DNA of 64,000 nt from the NCBI RefSeq assembly GCF_000173655.1, contig NZ_ABZU01000001.1:344231-408230 (forward strand), in the 5' to 3' direction. This document shows, piece after piece, positions 35,425 through 45,931 of the stretch. Below the pieces are notes generated by a model, which saw only the letters and a list, made by a program, of their open reading frames with translations, did no database searches and had not been told where the DNA came from. The DNA comes from Corynebacterium amycolatum SK46. GTDB lineage: Bacteria; Actinomycetota; Actinomycetes; Mycobacteriales; Mycobacteriaceae. Every line of letters starts with the position of its first letter. Positions within the stretch are counted from its first letter, which is position 1. The translations under genes were made by a program, and so were the position numbers.

Positions 35425-36768
35425 CTAGGAAAACTCAAATTCCACGTGGTCGCCATCACGGATCACCGCGCTGGTTGCGCCGTTTTCCAGGTTCAGTTCG
35501 ACAACGAGCGAGGGCATCTCGCCGGAAGCTCCAACCTCACCCGAGGCTCCGGCAGCATCGTCCACGAGCGCCGCGTCAGTCGCGGTCACGCGGTAGCGAA
35601 GAAAACCATTACGCAATTCATCAGTCTCCACGCGAGCGGAGTGCAGCCATGGGAAGCGGCGTCGCACCGCAACGAGCTGCTGGTAAGCGCGATACAGATC
35701 CGCGCCAAGCGTAGAGAGTTCCTCCGGGCAATCCGGGAACACTGGACGAATCTGGTCGTCACCACCGATGCGTTCCTCTTTGAGACCGGTATAGCCCTGT
35801 TCGTCGCCGTAGTAGACCAGCGGCACACCGGCCACGGTAAACAGCACAGTTGCCGCCAGCACGGCCTTGTCGGCCCCTACCTGCGTCGCAATGCGTGAAA
35901 CATCGTGGTTTCCCACAAACGTCACCGGCACAAAAGACTCCGCGAAGGTGTTATGGCGCTTCAGAGTCCAGTCCAACTCGAAAAAGTTTTCCTCCTTCAG
36001 CGCAGACCAGGTCGCTTTCCACAGCTCGTACTCCGTCACCGAGTCCATGCCGGACACCGACACAATCTCCGCATAGTCACCGTGGATGACCTCGCCGTAG
36101 ATAAAGGCGTGCGGGTGCTCAGCACGCACTCGCGGCAAAACCTTGTGCCAAAACTGTGGATCCACTGCGTAGGCCGCATCCAGTCGCCAGCCATCAATCC
36201 CCCGCGCCAGCCAGTAATTCATCACGTTGACGACAAAATCAACAGTCGCGTCACTGGTGTGATCGAATTCGACCAAACTCTCATGGCCCTCAAACACCGG
36301 CGCGGTCATGTTGCCAGCTGAGTGCGTAAAAGCAAAAAGCTGCGCTTCTTCAGAGTCAGGGTTTTCCTTCGCAGTCTTCAGCGCGGGCGCCTCTGATCCG
36401 ATGTGGTTGAAGACGCCGTCGAAAAGCACTTTGATGCCGCGCTCATGGGCAGCTTCGATGACAGCCTTCATGTCCTCTTCGGTACCCAGGCGCGAGTCAA
36501 TGCGGTAGTAGTCCTCGGTATCGTAGCCGTGGCTAGTCGACTCGAATACTGGCGCCAGCTGCAGCACGTTGAGCCCGAGCTCCTGGACGTACGGAAGCCA
36601 GTCAATCAGTTTGCGAATTCGATTGACCGGCGCGGCGCCTCGATCCTTCTCACGGATGGGCGCTCCCACAAACCCCAGTGGATAGACGTGCCATCCAATC
36701 GCCCACTTCGACCACTCAGGTGCGGCGGCAGCGAGCGTCTTACCAGGGGCGTTGGGGGTCGTGGACAT
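35425..36768 (-). CDS. GH13 alpha-amylase-family glycosidase
   Basis: About 447 residues, no signal peptide, so intracellular. Conserved regions: LFDGVFNHIGSE, GWRLDAAYAV (nucleophile Asp), FIYGEVIHGDY (acid/base Glu) and FVGNHDVSRI (transition-state Asp), followed by YYGDEQGYTG. The type is neopullulanase/cyclomaltodextrinase-like without the N-terminal dimerisation domain, suggesting breakdown of maltodextrins or glycogen oligomers. I choose ATG 36768; ATG 36780 overlaps the upstream peptidase stop and is also possible. It is coupled to the M20 gene. Confidence 0.85.
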   Translation of the reverse strand: MSTTPNAPGKTLAAAAPEWSKWAIGWHVYPLGFVGAPIREKDRGAAPVNRIRKLIDWLPYVQELGLNVLQLAPVFESTSHGYDTEDYYRIDSRLGTEEDMKAVIEAAHERGIKVLFDGVFNHIGSEAPALKTAKENPDSEEAQLFAFTHSAGNMTAPVFEGHESLVEFDHTSDATVDFVVNVMNYWLARGIDGWRLDAAYAVDPQFWHKVLPRVRAEHPHAFIYGEVIHGDYAEIVSVSGMDSVTEYELWKATWSALKEENFFELDWTLKRHNTFAESFVPVTFVGNHDVSRIATQVGADKAVLAATVLFTVAGVPLVYYGDEQGYTGLKEERIGGDDQIRPVFPDCPEELSTLGADLYRAYQQLVAVRRRFPWLHSARVETDELRNGFLRYRVTATDAALVDDAAGASGEVGASGEMPSLVVELNLENGATSAVIRDGDHVEFEFS

Positions 36769-36772
36769 TGTC

Positions 36773-38185
36773 CTATGCATCCTCTCTAGGTGCCTGAGGC
36801 TGATTGGAATTATCTGATGCCGCCGCCTCAGGACTCGGTGAGGTCTCCCTCGCCGATTCGCTTGACGACGCCCGCGCCTGGCCCGCATGCGACTGCGGCG
36901 TGCCAAGGCCTGCCTTCCGCGGCCGTGGAGGCACGGAACCTGCTGCGGGCATGGTCGGAGATGTAGCAGGGCGCTCCGGCGGATGATTCTTCGACGGGTT
37001 CAGTGCGTCGAGCGCGATTTGGATTTCCGTGCGCATGCCATTGACCATGGCTCTCTCCACAATTTTAAACTTGGAATTGTGGAGAAAGAAGGGATTACCC
37101 GCTTCCGGGCCACCGGTGCCGAGGAACATGTAACAGCCCGGCGCTTCACGGGAAAAATAGGAGAAATCATCCGAAGGAGCCCACGGATCGGCGGCGAACA
37201 CCTTGGAGTTACCCACCGCCTTCGTCGCCGCATGCCAAGCACGATTAACTGCAATGTCGGCGTTGACCACCATCGGGTACGGAATCTGCCAGTCAAAAGT
37301 CGCCTGTGCGCCGTGAGCTTGGCAGACGCCGTTGACGACGGCCTCGATACGCTGGCAGACAATCTCCCAGTCGGCCTCATCCACCGAGCGGATGGACACT
37401 TCCAGGTTGGCCGTATCCGGGATCACGTTGCCGGCCTCACCTGAGTGCAGTGAACCGACGTTGACGATGTTCATGTGCTTCGGATCCACATCACGGGAGA
37501 CAATCGTGTTCAGCATGAGAGTCACCTCACTGGCGATGAGCACCGGGTCAATCGACAGCTGCGGGTTCGAGGAATGACCGCCACGGCCACGAATCGCGAT
37601 TGAGACGATGCCCGACATGGTTGTCACTCGCCCAGCGCAGATTCCCACATGCCCCACCGGATGCGGCGCAACGTGGAAGGCATAGACCTCATCCAAGTCA
37701 TCGGCGGCACCCTTGTCGACCAGCTCACGAGCACCGCCCGGCAGCATTTCTTCGGCGTGCTGGAAGATACACAGCACCTTGCCGTGCAGCTGATCGCGCA
37801 TTCCAGAGAGTACCTTCGCCGTGCCCAGCAGCATCGCCGTGTGCACATCATGACCACAGGCGTGCATCACACCTGACGTGCGCGAGGCGTACGGCAGTCC
37901 CGTTTCCTCCTGAATCGGCAGCGCGTCAATATCCGCGCGGTAGCCGATCACACGGCCAGTGCTGGGGTCGCCTGCTGTTCCCTCGATGACGCCAATTACG
38001 GAAGTCGGGGTCAACCGGTACGTCGGGATGTCCCATTGATTGAGCAGATCCTCAATCATGTCCGAGGTCTTGTACTCCCGGAAGCTCAGCTCCGGATTCT
38101 GGTGCAGTTGGCGACGCCATGCCACCGCCTCTTCGATAGGTACTTCAAGGCGGTGCGACGGCAGGGTGTCGTTAGCATCAGTCAT
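36773..38185 (-). CDS. M20D amidohydrolase (hippurate hydrolase/aminoacylase type)
   Basis: 470 residues. Metal-site motifs HACGHDVHTAMLLG and FQHAEEMLPGG, then AFHVAPH and the C-terminal histidine in FFLHNSKF, define the M20D family, which removes acyl groups from amino acids or amidated ligands such as IAA-amino acids. After about residue 400 there is an unusual 65-residue disordered tail rich in Pro, Ser, Ala and Gln (PPRPRKAGLGTPQSHAGQ), not part of the enzyme fold. The stop is a few bases from the GH13 start. Confidence 0.87.
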   Translation of the reverse strand: MTDANDTLPSHRLEVPIEEAVAWRRQLHQNPELSFREYKTSDMIEDLLNQWDIPTYRLTPTSVIGVIEGTAGDPSTGRVIGYRADIDALPIQEETGLPYASRTSGVMHACGHDVHTAMLLGTAKVLSGMRDQLHGKVLCIFQHAEEMLPGGARELVDKGAADDLDEVYAFHVAPHPVGHVGICAGRVTTMSGIVSIAIRGRGGHSSNPQLSIDPVLIASEVTLMLNTIVSRDVDPKHMNIVNVGSLHSGEAGNVIPDTANLEVSIRSVDEADWEIVCQRIEAVVNGVCQAHGAQATFDWQIPYPMVVNADIAVNRAWHAATKAVGNSKVFAADPWAPSDDFSYFSREAPGCYMFLGTGGPEAGNPFFLHNSKFKIVERAMVNGMRTEIQIALDALNPSKNHPPERPATSPTMPAAGSVPPRPRKAGLGTPQSHAGQARASSSESARETSPSPEAAASDNSNQPQAPREDA

Positions 38186-38319
38186 GGTTCATAGCATGAC
38201 AGAAAATAGGCTCCACGACGAGCAGCTACGGAAATTCTCTCACCAATTTTGCTTCACGACGGCCCCAGCGCCCCGACATCTCCCCTGCTAGAGGTGACTT
38301 AAGCGCTGCCAGCGAGCTG

Positions 38320-39702
38320 CTAATTTCCGGCACCCCAGAAATCCACGGTGAGTTCGGCCAACCACCATGGATCAATCGTGCCGCACATCTCACGCGCCGA
38401 GTGCATGGAGACCATCGCAGCTCCGATATCGATGGTGTCGATGCCCAGTCGCGTTGCAGTGATTGGGCCGATAGTGGAGCCACATGGCTTATGGTTCGCA
38501 GAGACAAAATACTGCACTGGCACTTCCTGACCAATGCGCTTGGAGGTTTCCGCTGCGATTCGGACAACCTCGGCCTGACCGGCCGCCGTGGTGGCGTAGC
38601 GCTGGTTGGCATTGATCTTCACCACCGGGCCGGCATTGAGTTCCGGCTGGTGCCCCGGCTCGTGTTCGCCTGCATAGTTCGGGTGCACACCGTGTGCGCC
38701 GTCGGCAGAGAGACAGAGGGAACCGCGGTAGAGCTGCTGGGTGCGTTCCAGGTCAGCGCCTGTGGCCGCTGCGATGCGGGACAGAACGTCGGCAAGCAGT
38801 GGCCCTGCAGCGCCCGTGGTGGAGGCGGACCCGACTTCCTCGTGGTCGAAAGCGACCATGACGGGGATGGTGGTTGACGTGCTCCAGTTTTGACGGAGCA
38901 AGGTCTCGAAGGCGACCAGGGAGGAGTGGACACTGAGCAGGTTGTCGAGTCGACCAGAAGCCAGGAACTCATCGTGAGCACCGAAGGTGCGCGGCTGCTG
39001 GGTGTCGAAGGAAATGAGGTCCCAGGCGACGATGTCGTCGATAGGAAGGCCCGCAGCATCGGCGATGACCTGGTGCACATCGGTGCCGAAGGCATCCAGT
39101 CCGATGATCGGTGCAGTGTGATTCTGCTTGTGGAGCTTCAACCCCTCTTCGTTAACCGCACGATTGAGGTGGATAGCCAACTGCGGGATGCGCGCGACCG
39201 GGCCGGTGCGAGCAAGGTGCTCATTGCCGTTTTTATCAATTACCCGACCCGCGAACTCGATTTCGCGGTCGGTCCAGCTTCCCAACAACGCGCCGCCGTA
39301 GACCTCCACAGCGACCTGCGCATAGCCTGTGGCCGAGGCGCGCGCGTTGGGCTTCACACGAAATCCGGGAGAATCCGTGTGGGAACCCACAATACGGAAA
39401 CCGGTGAAATCGGTAGCCGACGTCTCCGGAACGATCCAAGCAACGGCAGCGCCATCGCGACGCAGGACGTAGGCACCGGGTTTACTTGGCCACTGTTCGT
39501 GCTCGTCGACGACCGTGGCACCGGCCGCACTCAGACGGTCAACGACCTGTTGTGCCGCATGAAATGAGCTTGGCGACGCAGCCACAAAATCAATTAAATC
39601 CTCAACGTGACTAAGCGCTGCCGCCGGAACGCTGCGTGATGCCACTTCCGAGGTATCCGCCGAATCCGGGGACTCAGGGGTGGGCGTCGAAGAAATAGCC
39701 AT
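38320..39702 (-). CDS. apeB: M18 aminopeptidase (aspartyl aminopeptidase family)
   Basis: 460 residues. Dinuclear zinc site motifs: IVGSHTDSPGFR, HDEFLASGRLDNLLS, VAFDHEEVGSAS and the late YFVSANHKPCGSTIGP. Typical length for bacterial M18. A 30-residue Ser/Thr/Pro N-terminal arm precedes the fold. ATG 39702 follows GTAGGAG by seven bases; an in-frame TTG at 39708 is not needed. Removes N-terminal acidic or neutral residues from peptides. Confidence 0.92.
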   Translation of the reverse strand: MAISSTPTPESPDSADTSEVASRSVPAAALSHVEDLIDFVAASPSSFHAAQQVVDRLSAAGATVVDEHEQWPSKPGAYVLRRDGAAVAWIVPETSATDFTGFRIVGSHTDSPGFRVKPNARASATGYAQVAVEVYGGALLGSWTDREIEFAGRVIDKNGNEHLARTGPVARIPQLAIHLNRAVNEEGLKLHKQNHTAPIIGLDAFGTDVHQVIADAAGLPIDDIVAWDLISFDTQQPRTFGAHDEFLASGRLDNLLSVHSSLVAFETLLRQNWSTSTTIPVMVAFDHEEVGSASTTGAAGPLLADVLSRIAAATGADLERTQQLYRGSLCLSADGAHGVHPNYAGEHEPGHQPELNAGPVVKINANQRYATTAAGQAEVVRIAAETSKRIGQEVPVQYFVSANHKPCGSTIGPITATRLGIDTIDIGAAMVSMHSAREMCGTIDPWWLAELTVDFWGAGN

Positions 39703-39967
39703 AACCAAACTCCTACTTCACATTTGATTCCGCATTTCATTGTATTGGAGCCCCACAACTGACCGTGACCGAGCATTAAGCCGGGCCATTGTGTGATGCA
39801 GCTTTCATGTTGGGAACGGTATCCACTTAGTCACTTTTGCCCGTTTTAACTCGATATCGGGCATATTCAGACATATAGTGGCTACCGCATCAAAGAAAAC
39901 CATTTGAATACAGAAACTCTCAAACCGGAGTCCCGACCGGATTCCGACCACAGAAAGGGTTTATACC

Positions 39968-40165
39968 GTGAGCCTTGAAAACCTGTTCCCCCGTTCTTTC
40001 ACTACCAAGCGCGCCTTTTTCTCTCAGCCGCTGCGCGAAGCTCTTACCCGCGACACCAGCAGTGACGCTAATGCAGTCCACTTCGGCCACCAGGTTAAGC
40101 GCGCCCGGAATGAGATCTACAGCGACATGTCTGCCCGTGACATCGTCTCCATGCTGAGCCGCTAA
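39968..40165 (+). CDS. Small basic protein of unknown function
   Basis: 65 residues from GTG 39968, eight bases after AAAGGG. It has no signal or membrane segment, is rich in Arg, Ser and Phe, and ends in a helix (YSDMSARDIVSMLSR). A TATAGT -10-like box is at 39874-39879. It stands alone and converges on the GT87 gene with two bases between. The good ribosome site and clean stop make it likely to be real; I do not know the family. Confidence 0.6.
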   Translation: MSLENLFPRSFTTKRAFFSQPLREALTRDTSSDANAVHFGHQVKRARNEIYSDMSARDIVSMLSR

Positions 40166-40167
40166 AT

Positions 40168-41685
40168 CTAGCGCTTCCTCAAGTCGAACAGAACCATTGG
40201 CTCTGGCTGAGGAAGTTTCAACGTCTCCGCGGCAGCTAAATCACTGCCCAAACCAGCTCCAACCTCGCCTGCATCACCATCGCCGTACCGATGTACCGCA
40301 AACGCGTGGCAGCCACCAACAACTAGCATCAATGCCAGCGTCAAGAGCATCGCAGTAATCCCCGAGTACACAAATCCGCCGGTATACGGCGTAGCAGCAA
40401 TCGGGTTTGTCACAGGGAACGTCAGCAGGACCACTAGCAACGCAATACCGATATACGGCCACTGTCTGGTCAATCGGGTCCGCGCCATGGCAGCCAAACC
40501 GAACACAGATGTGACCAGCATCAACATGTAGTGGGTCCAAAGAATCGATGAGAATGTGGCTGCAACAAGCCACGCGCCGGTAATCAGAAATTCAAACCGG
40601 TAGACCGGGTTCCACCACGCAACTGCCGTGACCATCAACACCACGCCAAGCGCAATACACAGTGGAATCATTCTCACGTGACTCGGATAATCACGAACCA
40701 CTGTTACTAATAAATCAGGTTTGCCCAGGTCTGTGGCTAAAGTCGATGCCAACGACTGATTCGCACCACCGACCAAGACCGAATCACCAATGTCGCGGAT
40801 TCGGTCAATCCAGTCGGAAATAACCGGCATGTCAATGCGGATAAACATCCAGACCGCCAGTACCGCCGTGGTGGCCAGCGACCAGAGGGCTGCGCGCCGT
40901 CGATAAGCGAAAAAGAGCATGACGGCGATGAGCGCATACGGAGTCAATTTAATGGATGCGACGATGCCGAGCACGATGCCCGCAAGCCAAGGACGAGTGC
41001 GCGAGGCGGCAAGACCATAGGCGACGCCCGCGACAATCAGCGGTGTCGTCTGACCGATCCAGAACGAATTAATAGTGGTCGGCAGAGCGCATACGCAGGC
41101 GGTAACCAGCGCTGCGATGCCCCAGGGCATGGTGGACCGAAACCACAGGTGGTAGGAAGCTGCGACGAGGACCACAACGGCCATTCCAGAGAGAAACAGC
41201 AACCAAGCAACCGAGGTTTCAAAGCTCATGACGTGGGATATCGTTCCCAGAGCTTTTGCAAACAAAGGGTTTTGCACAAAGGGATGCGTAAATGGCGCAG
41301 ACACTTCCTGCGCCAGGCGTGGCCAGACCTCTCCACTCATGGCGGTGAAATCGATTGAATCGGCGTCATAGAGATGGGACTCAAGCCCCCTGTCCATAAG
41401 TAGCCCGCCTACCCAGAGCGAAGCCCAATCGTCCGGCTGAGTACGACCATTCCAGGCCAACAGCGAGGCAAGACCACCGAGCAGCGAGACCAGCATAAGA
41501 GGCCAGCTCATCACAGGCGATTGCGTCAGCGCAGGGGCCTGACGGGTTTTGCGAGCCCGCACTTTTCGCGAGGCCCGTGGCGGAGACTCCGCAACAGCAC
41601 GTTGCGACTCCGCAGCCTGTGACGATGCCCCATCCTGTGACACCGGTCCTTCTGCCCGACTATGCCGTCCCACGTTCCTCCTCAT
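40168..41685 (-). CDS. GT87-family polyprenyl-phosphate-mannose-type glycosyltransferase (DUF2029)
   Basis: 505 residues: a 60-residue disordered basic N-terminus, then about eleven hydrophobic segments. The loop after the first helix reads RTQPDDWASLWVGGLL with the acidic pair, and the GT87 hallmarks FWIGQTTPLIVAGVAYGLA and GIVLGIVASIKLTPYALI follow. GT87 members in this order include PimE and AftC, which add mannose or arabinose to phosphoinositides and arabinogalactan. I cannot say which product this makes. Start ATG 41685. Confidence 0.82.
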   Translation of the reverse strand: MRRNVGRHSRAEGPVSQDGASSQAAESQRAVAESPPRASRKVRARKTRQAPALTQSPVMSWPLMLVSLLGGLASLLAWNGRTQPDDWASLWVGGLLMDRGLESHLYDADSIDFTAMSGEVWPRLAQEVSAPFTHPFVQNPLFAKALGTISHVMSFETSVAWLLFLSGMAVVVLVAASYHLWFRSTMPWGIAALVTACVCALPTTINSFWIGQTTPLIVAGVAYGLAASRTRPWLAGIVLGIVASIKLTPYALIAVMLFFAYRRRAALWSLATTAVLAVWMFIRIDMPVISDWIDRIRDIGDSVLVGGANQSLASTLATDLGKPDLLVTVVRDYPSHVRMIPLCIALGVVLMVTAVAWWNPVYRFEFLITGAWLVAATFSSILWTHYMLMLVTSVFGLAAMARTRLTRQWPYIGIALLVVLLTFPVTNPIAATPYTGGFVYSGITAMLLTLALMLVVGGCHAFAVHRYGDGDAGEVGAGLGSDLAAAETLKLPQPEPMVLFDLRKR

Positions 41686-41824
41686 CGCTGGTAAGCGCCT
41701 CTATCTAATGTAGTGATTCCAATACGGCAGTGGTTACAACCCGCAAGAACCCGCAAGGTATGACGGCTTACTTGGAACGAAGTGCCAGGTAGACGACAGT
41801 TGGCGGCAGTGATGGTCGGAGGGA

Positions 41825-43024
41825 CTACCGGAACTGTGAAATAGTGCCGATGGTCGTGATCAGCTGATCTCCATCGCTGTCGACCACAGCGGCAATGGGC
41901 ATACGCTCCATCTCATCCGGACCGACATCGTAGCCCTGCGAGACCTCTGCCGTAATAATCTTTCCGGTCGGGCCTTCCTCAATGCGAGGATTACGGACGA
42001 CCACGTGAACCAGACTGAACTTCGCGGTGATGTGAATTTCTCCGCGGTAGCTCTCCCCTTCGGCATCGCTGTTGTCATTGTCGCGGGTGAATGAAACGAC
42101 ACCGTCCTCAGGCTCTAGGGCACCGTTCTTGGCAGTAACACCACCGCCCAGTGCGCCAAACACTTTCTCCAGCGCAGGCACAGAAATTACTAAATCCTCG
42201 CTCGAGGGAGCCGGAGCATTCTTGCCCGGAGCATCCGAATAATTCAACGGGATGTAGATTTCCTCGGCCTCATTAATCGAGCCGGCTGCCGGGTAGACGT
42301 AAATGCCCCAGTTATCACCAGCTGGAGTCTCTGGCGGGTCAACAACAATGCGAGCCGCAAAACTGCCGTCATCTGCCATCGGGGTAGCCTGACGAGCGAT
42401 AGAACGCCGCATGTCGACGCCCTGGTTCGGTATCGCCTCGAGAGTTCCAGCCGGCGTGACCCAGGCAATGTTGTCGTGCGGATGTTTCCGCGACGAGGAC
42501 GGAGCACATTCACTCGGCTTCCACGAGTCCGGGAACGCACTGTAGAGAACGTAAACACCATTGGGCACACCCGGAGGAATTGGAAGCGGGTAACCACCAC
42601 GGTTGGCCGACGGATTAAAACCCCTGCCGCGAACAATGAGAACATCGCCGCGATGAACTGTGGCACCTTCAGCTGGTGTGCCGTCCTCAAAAGTGACAGT
42701 AACTTCCGGGGATTCGACATACTGCGAATCCTGCGGCTGGAAGTTCTCCGCTGGATTAATCACATTGGGAAAATCGTCCGGCACGATTGGCTTCGCAGTT
42801 TCAGCCATTGCCGGGGACACAAACGCCGAAAGGACCATGGCGCCGGACAGCGAAACCGCAGTAGCAGCTCTGCGCGCACTCCGCCCCACCGGTCGACGAA
42901 CGCCTTTTCCAACCGTGGATGATTCAGAGCTGAATAAACGGCGAGTTTCGCGAGCACCCGCTAGATGGCGGTGGGAAATATCGAAAGTCAGGAACCTCAG
43001 GCTGTGCATACAAGCAATGTACAT
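41825..43024 (-). CDS. Iron-regulated secreted or surface protein
   Basis: 399 residues. From ATG 43024 there is an unusually long N-terminal region, with the hydrophobic core only at about residues 55-75 (ATAVSLSGAMVLSAFVSPAMA). The mature part has an Ig-like domain with GDVLIVRGRGFNPSA, GVYVLYSAFPDSWKPSECAP and SSSRKHPHDNIAWV, a pattern I associate with corynebacterial haem/iron surface proteins that carry HtaA-type domains. There is no sortase motif or C-terminal membrane helix. Two DtxR-like boxes lie directly upstream, and a -10-like TAAGTA five bases before the ATG suggests a leaderless message. An iron or haem acquisition role is inferred. Confidence 0.72.
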   Translation of the reverse strand: MYIACMHSLRFLTFDISHRHLAGARETRRLFSSESSTVGKGVRRPVGRSARRAATAVSLSGAMVLSAFVSPAMAETAKPIVPDDFPNVINPAENFQPQDSQYVESPEVTVTFEDGTPAEGATVHRGDVLIVRGRGFNPSANRGGYPLPIPPGVPNGVYVLYSAFPDSWKPSECAPSSSRKHPHDNIAWVTPAGTLEAIPNQGVDMRRSIARQATPMADDGSFAARIVVDPPETPAGDNWGIYVYPAAGSINEAEEIYIPLNYSDAPGKNAPAPSSEDLVISVPALEKVFGALGGGVTAKNGALEPEDGVVSFTRDNDNSDAEGESYRGEIHITAKFSLVHVVVRNPRIEEGPTGKIITAEVSQGYDVGPDEMERMPIAAVVDSDGDQLITTIGTISQFR

Positions 43025-43032
43025 CCGACTAC

Positions 43033-43072
43033 TTAGGTTTGCCTAACGCCTTTATTAAGGTGCGCCTTACCC
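43033..43072 (-). promoter_or_regulatory. Two tandem DtxR-like iron boxes
   Basis: TTAGGTTTGCCTAACGCCT (43033-43051) keeps the strong half of the DtxR 19-mer, and TTAAGGTGCGCCTTACCC (43055-43072) is a second near-palindrome in phase about two helical turns away. They overlap the likely promoter of the secreted-protein gene at 41825-43024, the arrangement for repression by iron-loaded DtxR. Confidence 0.72.
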
Positions 43073-43126
43073 ACCCCCGTTTGAGGCTCAACACTGAAGT
43101 CGGCAGAAATAGGTCAGACCAAAAGA

Positions 43127-43162
43127 AGACCGCGGCCAGCCCAATAGAGCTCGACCGCGGCT
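43127..43162 (-). terminator. Probable terminator of thiC
   Basis: Two CCGCGG-containing segments (around 43131 and 43156) can pair across a 16-base loop with a small inner stem; on the - strand the hairpin is followed by TTCTTTTGG. Less regular than the other terminators here. Confidence 0.5.
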
Positions 43163-43189
43163 TACTTCAGAAGCTTCTGAGACAATCCA

Positions 43190-45004
<1,815 letters not shown>

Positions 45005-45161
45005 GTGGTTTTGTAATGCGCCTCATAGTCTAACCAATCGTTCAGATTACTTCGGTCATTACGCCCACGATTGCCATCAACGCTTAACGACGGCACGGAG
45101 AATGCACCCCAAAAGTGCAGGTTGTGGCTGTGCAGCGGCGCTGTTTTGCATGGCGACCGCG

Positions 45162-45190
45162 TTGTCCACACCCCTAAAAAGTTATCCACA
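45162..45190 (+). promoter_or_regulatory. Pair of DnaA-box-like sequences
   Basis: TTGTCCACA (45162-45170) and the consensus box TTATCCACA (45182-45190) lie in the same direction two helical turns apart, about 90 bases before the DUF3558 lipoprotein start. They could place the gene under DnaA influence; chance or another factor is not excluded. No origin-like AT-rich region surrounds them. Confidence 0.5.
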
Positions 45191-45277
45191 GTCGGTCTAT
45201 TTTTTCGGCTTCTCAACAAGCGCGATTGTGATCGCAGTGTTATATCTTTCTCACACAAATTCTTTGGGGAGGGAAAA

Positions 45278-45931
45278 TTGAAAAAGGCGACTACTGCCGC
45301 CCTACTGTCAGCACTTCTATGGGGAATAACGGGGACTAGTTGCGCATCGACTACGACCTCCGGCGAGGATATTCAACCTGCCGGCGACAATGCGACAGCT
45401 ATCACTACTGACTCGGGCGTGACGTTACCTGCGGGTGTGCTTCCACCCAACAATCCGCCGAAGCCCGGTGATGCTCCACTTGGCCCCGATGGGCACTACA
45501 ACTACGACGCACCCGAATTCGTCCTGACCAATCCGTGTGACGACCCTGAGATTATGGGGCGTTTAGACAGGCTGGGGTTCCGGGAGCAGACGTACATGGA
45601 GGGCCGAATCGAAGGAAATAAGCAGATTGGCTGCGTTATCGAATCCGCCACTTCCGGCCTGTTGAGCATCTGGCACGCCGCGGTCGCTCACTCGCAACTC
45701 GAGCGATACAGTGCCGAGCCTTTGGCCCATCACGAAGGGATTTTCAATTGGGTGACATTCACTCAAATCAATCCACTCGGAAGCTCTGCCTGTATCGCCT
45801 CTGTCGAAACAGAACAAGGGGCTCTCGGATTCGTTATCGACACAACAGGACAAGATAGCCCTGACCCACAACACCGACGGTGCGCTCCCGTAAATGAGCT
45901 GTTAATTGATTACTTGGGGGAAGAATCATGA
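45278..45931 (+). CDS. DUF3558-family lipoprotein
   Basis: 217 residues starting at TTG 45278, five bases after GGGGAGGG. A signal peptide (MKKATTAALLSALLWGITGTSC) ends in a lipobox-like GTSC. The mature domain opens with VLTNPCDDPEIMGRLDRLGF and later IGCVI, the Asn-Pro-Cys and second-cysteine pattern of DUF3558, a lipoprotein family often found beside WXG100/PPE-type genes in actinobacteria. Longer frames reaching up to 45071 run through the upstream control region and lack a signal peptide. The stop overlaps the next start (ATGA). Confidence 0.8.
   Translation: MKKATTAALLSALLWGITGTSCASTTTSGEDIQPAGDNATAITTDSGVTLPAGVLPPNNPPKPGDAPLGPDGHYNYDAPEFVLTNPCDDPEIMGRLDRLGFREQTYMEGRIEGNKQIGCVIESATSGLLSIWHAAVAHSQLERYSAEPLAHHEGIFNWVTFTQINPLGSSACIASVETEQGALGFVIDTTGQDSPDPQHRRCAPVNELLIDYLGEES

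Noticed and set aside
45162..45190. Chromosomal replication origin
   Set aside because: Only two boxes, no AT-rich unwinding region, and no dnaA, dnaN or gyrase genes nearby.
45071..45277. N-terminal extension of the DUF3558 lipoprotein
   Set aside because: It crosses the DnaA boxes and would hide the signal peptide; TTG 45278 has a strong ribosome site.
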